NCBI GenBank assembly: GCA_937934355.1 | Contig: CALGZY010000280.1 | Location: forward strand, 1 to 7,107 | DNA length: 7,107 nucleotides | DNA from: an uncultured Collinsella sp. | GTDB taxonomy: Bacteria > Actinomycetota > Coriobacteriia > Coriobacteriales > Coriobacteriaceae | Direction: 5' to 3' | Shown: positions 5,202 to 7,107 of the stretch, in pieces | How positions within the stretch are numbered: the first letter of the stretch is position 1 | How the letters are laid out: every line of letters begins with the position of its first letter | Program-made: the position numbers and the translations under genes | The notes under the pieces: generated by a model | The model's input: the letters and a program-made list of their open reading frames with translations, nothing else | Databases searched by the model: none | Told to the model about the DNA's origin: nothing

Positions 5202-5242
5202 GTCTGCGATGCGGCTCGGGCAACCGGGCCGTTTTTGCGGAC
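5202..5242 (+). terminator. Strong GNRA-loop hairpin with T-run in the htpG leader (terminator or attenuator)
   Basis: CGGCTCGG (5212-5219) pairs fully with CCGGGCCG (5224-5231; one G-U) around the GNRA tetraloop GCAA, and is followed directly by TTTTT (5232-5236). This is a textbook intrinsic terminator. GTCTGC (5202-5207) can also pair with GCGGAC (5237-5242; one G-U), enclosing the hairpin and the T-run in a longer stem. It ends 12 bases before the htpG ribosome binding site (5255-5260). It may end transcripts from the upstream genes, or act as an attenuator if htpG is transcribed from the promoter candidates upstream of it. Confidence 0.65.
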
Positions 5243-5266
5243 GGGGGTAGCGCGAAAGGACTGCAT

Positions 5267-7107
5267 ATGCGTCAATTTAAGACCGAGAGCAAAAAACTGC
5301 TCGACCTCATGATCAACTCCATCTACACCAATAAGGAAATCTTCCTGCGCGAGCTTATCTCTAACGCGAGCGACGCCGTCGACAAGCTCAACTTTAAGAG
5401 CCTGCAGGACCCGAGCGTCAAGATCAACCAGGGCGACCTAGCTATTCGCGTCTCCTTTGATAAAGACGCCCGCACCATTACTATCTCGGATAACGGCATT
5501 GGCATGACCGCCGAGGAGCTCGAGCGCAATCTGGGCACCATCGCCCATTCCGGCTCCGAGGAGTTTAAGACCGAGAACGCCGAGCAGCAGGGCTCCGATG
5601 TCGACATCATCGGCCAGTTTGGCGTGGGCTTCTACTCGGCTTTTATGGTCGCCAGCCACGTGAAGGTCGTGAGCCGCGCCTATGGCGAGGATGTCGCCCA
5701 TGTGTGGGAATCCGACGGTCTTGAGGGCTACACCATCGAGGACGGCGAGCGCGCCGAGCACGGTACCGATGTCATCCTGACGCTGCGCGAGAACGAGAAG
5801 CTCGATGCCGACGGCGAGGCCGAGACCTACGATCGCTTCCTGACCGAGTGGGGTCTCAAGAGCCTGATTCAGCAGTACAGCAACTATGTGCGCTACCCGA
5901 TTCAGATGATGGTGTCCAAAAGCCGCCAGAAACCCAAGCCCGAGGACGCCGGCGACGATTACAAGCCCGAGTACGAGGACTACCAGGAGCTTGAGACCGT
6001 CAATTCCATGACACCGATCTGGAAGAAGCGCAGCTCCGATGTCGAGCAGAAGGACTACGACGAGTTCTACAAGTCCACGTTCCACGACTTTGACGATCCT
6101 GCGCGCACCATCAGCTTCCATGCCGAGGGCACGCTCGAGTATGACGCCCTGCTGTTTGTGCCGGGCCGCGCGCCGTTCGATCTGTACAGCAAGGATTACG
6201 AGAAGGGTCTGGCGCTCTACAGCTCCAACGTCCTGATCATGGAGAAGTGCGACGACCTGCTGCCCGACTACTATAACTTTGTCCGCGGCGTCGTGGATTC
6301 TGCCGACGTGTCGCTTAACATCTCGCGCGAGACGCTGCAGCAGAACCGTCAGCTCAAGGCCATTGCCAAGCGTGTGGAAAAGAAGATTACCGCCGACCTT
6401 GAGGATATGCGTGACAACGACCGCGAGGCCTACGAGAAGTTCTTTGAGAACTTTGGCCGTGGCCTTAAGTATGGTATCTACTCGAGCTATGGCATGAAGG
6501 CCGATGAGCTCGCCGACCTGTTGCTGTTCTGGTCTGCCAAGGAACAGAAGATGATTACTCTGGCTGAGTATGTCAAGGGCATGCCCGAGGATCAGAAGGC
6601 CATCTACTACGCCGCCGGTGACTCGCGTGAGCGCTTGACCAAGATGCCCGTGGTAAAGGGCGTGCTCGACCGCGGCTATGACGTGCTGCTGCTGACGCAG
6701 GATGTGGATGAGTTCACGTTCCAGGCTATGCGTGAATACGTTGCCGCCGATATGCCCAAGATCTACGAGGACGATGCTGCCCGCGAGGCTGCCGAGAAGG
6801 CTGTGGCCGATGGTGCCGAGCCCGAGGTCGAGGATCGTCATCTGGAGCTCAAGAACGTCGCGACCGGTGATCTTGACCTGGCGACCGAGGATGAGAAGAA
6901 GGAGGCCGAGGACGCCACCAAGGAAAACGAGGACCTCTTCAGCGCTATGAAGGAGGCGCTCGGTGACAAGGTCGAGAAAGTTGCCGTCTCCGCGCGCCTG
7001 ACCGATGCCCCCGCTTGCATCACCACCGAGGGCCCACTTTCGCTCGAGATGGAGAAGGTACTCCAGAAGGGACCCGAGGGCGCGCCCGACGGCATGCCCA
7101 AGAGCCA
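5267..7107 (+). CDS. htpG: Molecular chaperone HtpG (Hsp90), 3' end beyond the window
   Basis: The frame is open from ATG 5267 to the window edge, giving 613 complete codons and two extra bases. HtpG is the cytosolic Hsp90 dimer that refolds client proteins using ATP. The N-terminal GHKL ATPase domain has E29 and N33 in LRELISNASDA, D75 in DNGIGM (75-80), GTIAHSG (90-96) and the lid motif GQFGVGFYSAF (116-126). The middle domain shows TPIWKK (249-254), LLFVPGRAPFDLY (295-307) and the catalytic arginine R354 in NISRETLQQN. A charged segment (about 218-242, rich in K, P, E, D and Y) precedes TPIWKK. The C-terminal part has a Glu/Ala-rich stretch (about 500-560) and reaches MPKS, close to the usual end of the protein, so perhaps a few tens of residues are missing. 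AAAGGA (5255-5260) lies 6 bases before the ATG. The gene is intact within the window. Confidence 0.96.
   Translation, partial: MRQFKTESKKLLDLMINSIYTNKEIFLRELISNASDAVDKLNFKSLQDPSVKINQGDLAIRVSFDKDARTITISDNGIGMTAEELERNLGTIAHSGSEEFKTENAEQQGSDVDIIGQFGVGFYSAFMVASHVKVVSRAYGEDVAHVWESDGLEGYTIEDGERAEHGTDVILTLRENEKLDADGEAETYDRFLTEWGLKSLIQQYSNYVRYPIQMMVSKSRQKPKPEDAGDDYKPEYEDYQELETVNSMTPIWKKRSSDVEQKDYDEFYKSTFHDFDDPARTISFHAEGTLEYDALLFVPGRAPFDLYSKDYEKGLALYSSNVLIMEKCDDLLPDYYNFVRGVVDSADVSLNISRETLQQNRQLKAIAKRVEKKITADLEDMRDNDREAYEKFFENFGRGLKYGIYSSYGMKADELADLLLFWSAKEQKMITLAEYVKGMPEDQKAIYYAAGDSRERLTKMPVVKGVLDRGYDVLLLTQDVDEFTFQAMREYVAADMPKIYEDDAAREAAEKAVADGAEPEVEDRHLELKNVATGDLDLATEDEKKEAEDATKENEDLFSAMKEALGDKVEKVAVSARLTDAPACITTEGPLSLEMEKVLQKGPEGAPDGMPKS

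Noticed and set aside
5438..6841. 467-codon open frame on the - strand, antisense to htpG
   Set aside because: It lies wholly within htpG, whose motifs are unmistakable. Its product is a Leu/Val/His/Gly-rich mixture without recognisable domains, as expected from the complement of GAG/GAC/CTC-rich codons.

Overview
The window looks like a chromosomal segment of a Coriobacteriia actinobacterium, most likely Collinsella or a close relative. The reasons are moderately high G+C, strong use of GAG/GAC/CTC/GGC codons, clear AAAGG/GGAGG ribosome binding sites, a split Gram-positive-type tyrosine kinase, and my recollection of similar gene and repeat styles in that group. No search was possible, so the genus is an inference. 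All recognised genes read on the + strand.

Layout. (1) Bases 1-43 hold the last 13 codons and stop of an upstream gene whose tail (DPRTADYLTGRFG) matches the C-terminus of PstB, the phosphate ABC transporter ATPase. (2) 108-2264 is a tightly coupled two-component system, an OmpR-type response regulator followed after 3 bases by a PhoR-like membrane histidine kinase. Position beside pstB and the kinase sensor domain both point to the phosphate-starvation system PhoB(PhoP)/PhoR. A hairpin terminator at 2290-2330 closes this unit. (3) 2460-4524 is a three-gene cassette: a Wzz/CpsC-type membrane adaptor, a CpsD-type cytoplasmic bacterial tyrosine kinase with a C-terminal Tyr cluster, and a CpsB-type PHP-family metal-dependent tyrosine phosphatase. 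It has its own candidate promoter. No glycosyltransferase, flippase or polymerase genes follow it here. (4) 4564-5064 is a YjcF/ElaA-like GNAT acetyltransferase. (5) 5064-5266 is an intergenic stretch with a GGGAC repeat pair, an inverted repeat over a candidate promoter, and a strong terminator-like hairpin. (6) htpG (Hsp90) starts at 5267 and runs off the window end after 613 codons.

How the genes work together. PstB serves phosphate uptake, and PhoR/PhoB would sense phosphate limitation and control the pst genes. The adaptor and kinase should form a membrane-anchored tyrosine kinase, and the CpsB-like enzyme should remove the phosphates. That cycle normally sets exopolysaccharide or capsule chain length and export. 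HtpG is a general ATP-driven chaperone.

Most of the window is ordinary. The points that deserve a second look are the tyrosine-kinase cassette standing apart from polysaccharide genes, its degenerate oligomerisation and Walker A' motifs, the short phosphatase, and the structured leader of htpG with a terminator-like hairpin just before the ribosome binding site. I found no evidence for a wholly new system, mobile element, CRISPR array, tRNA or rRNA.
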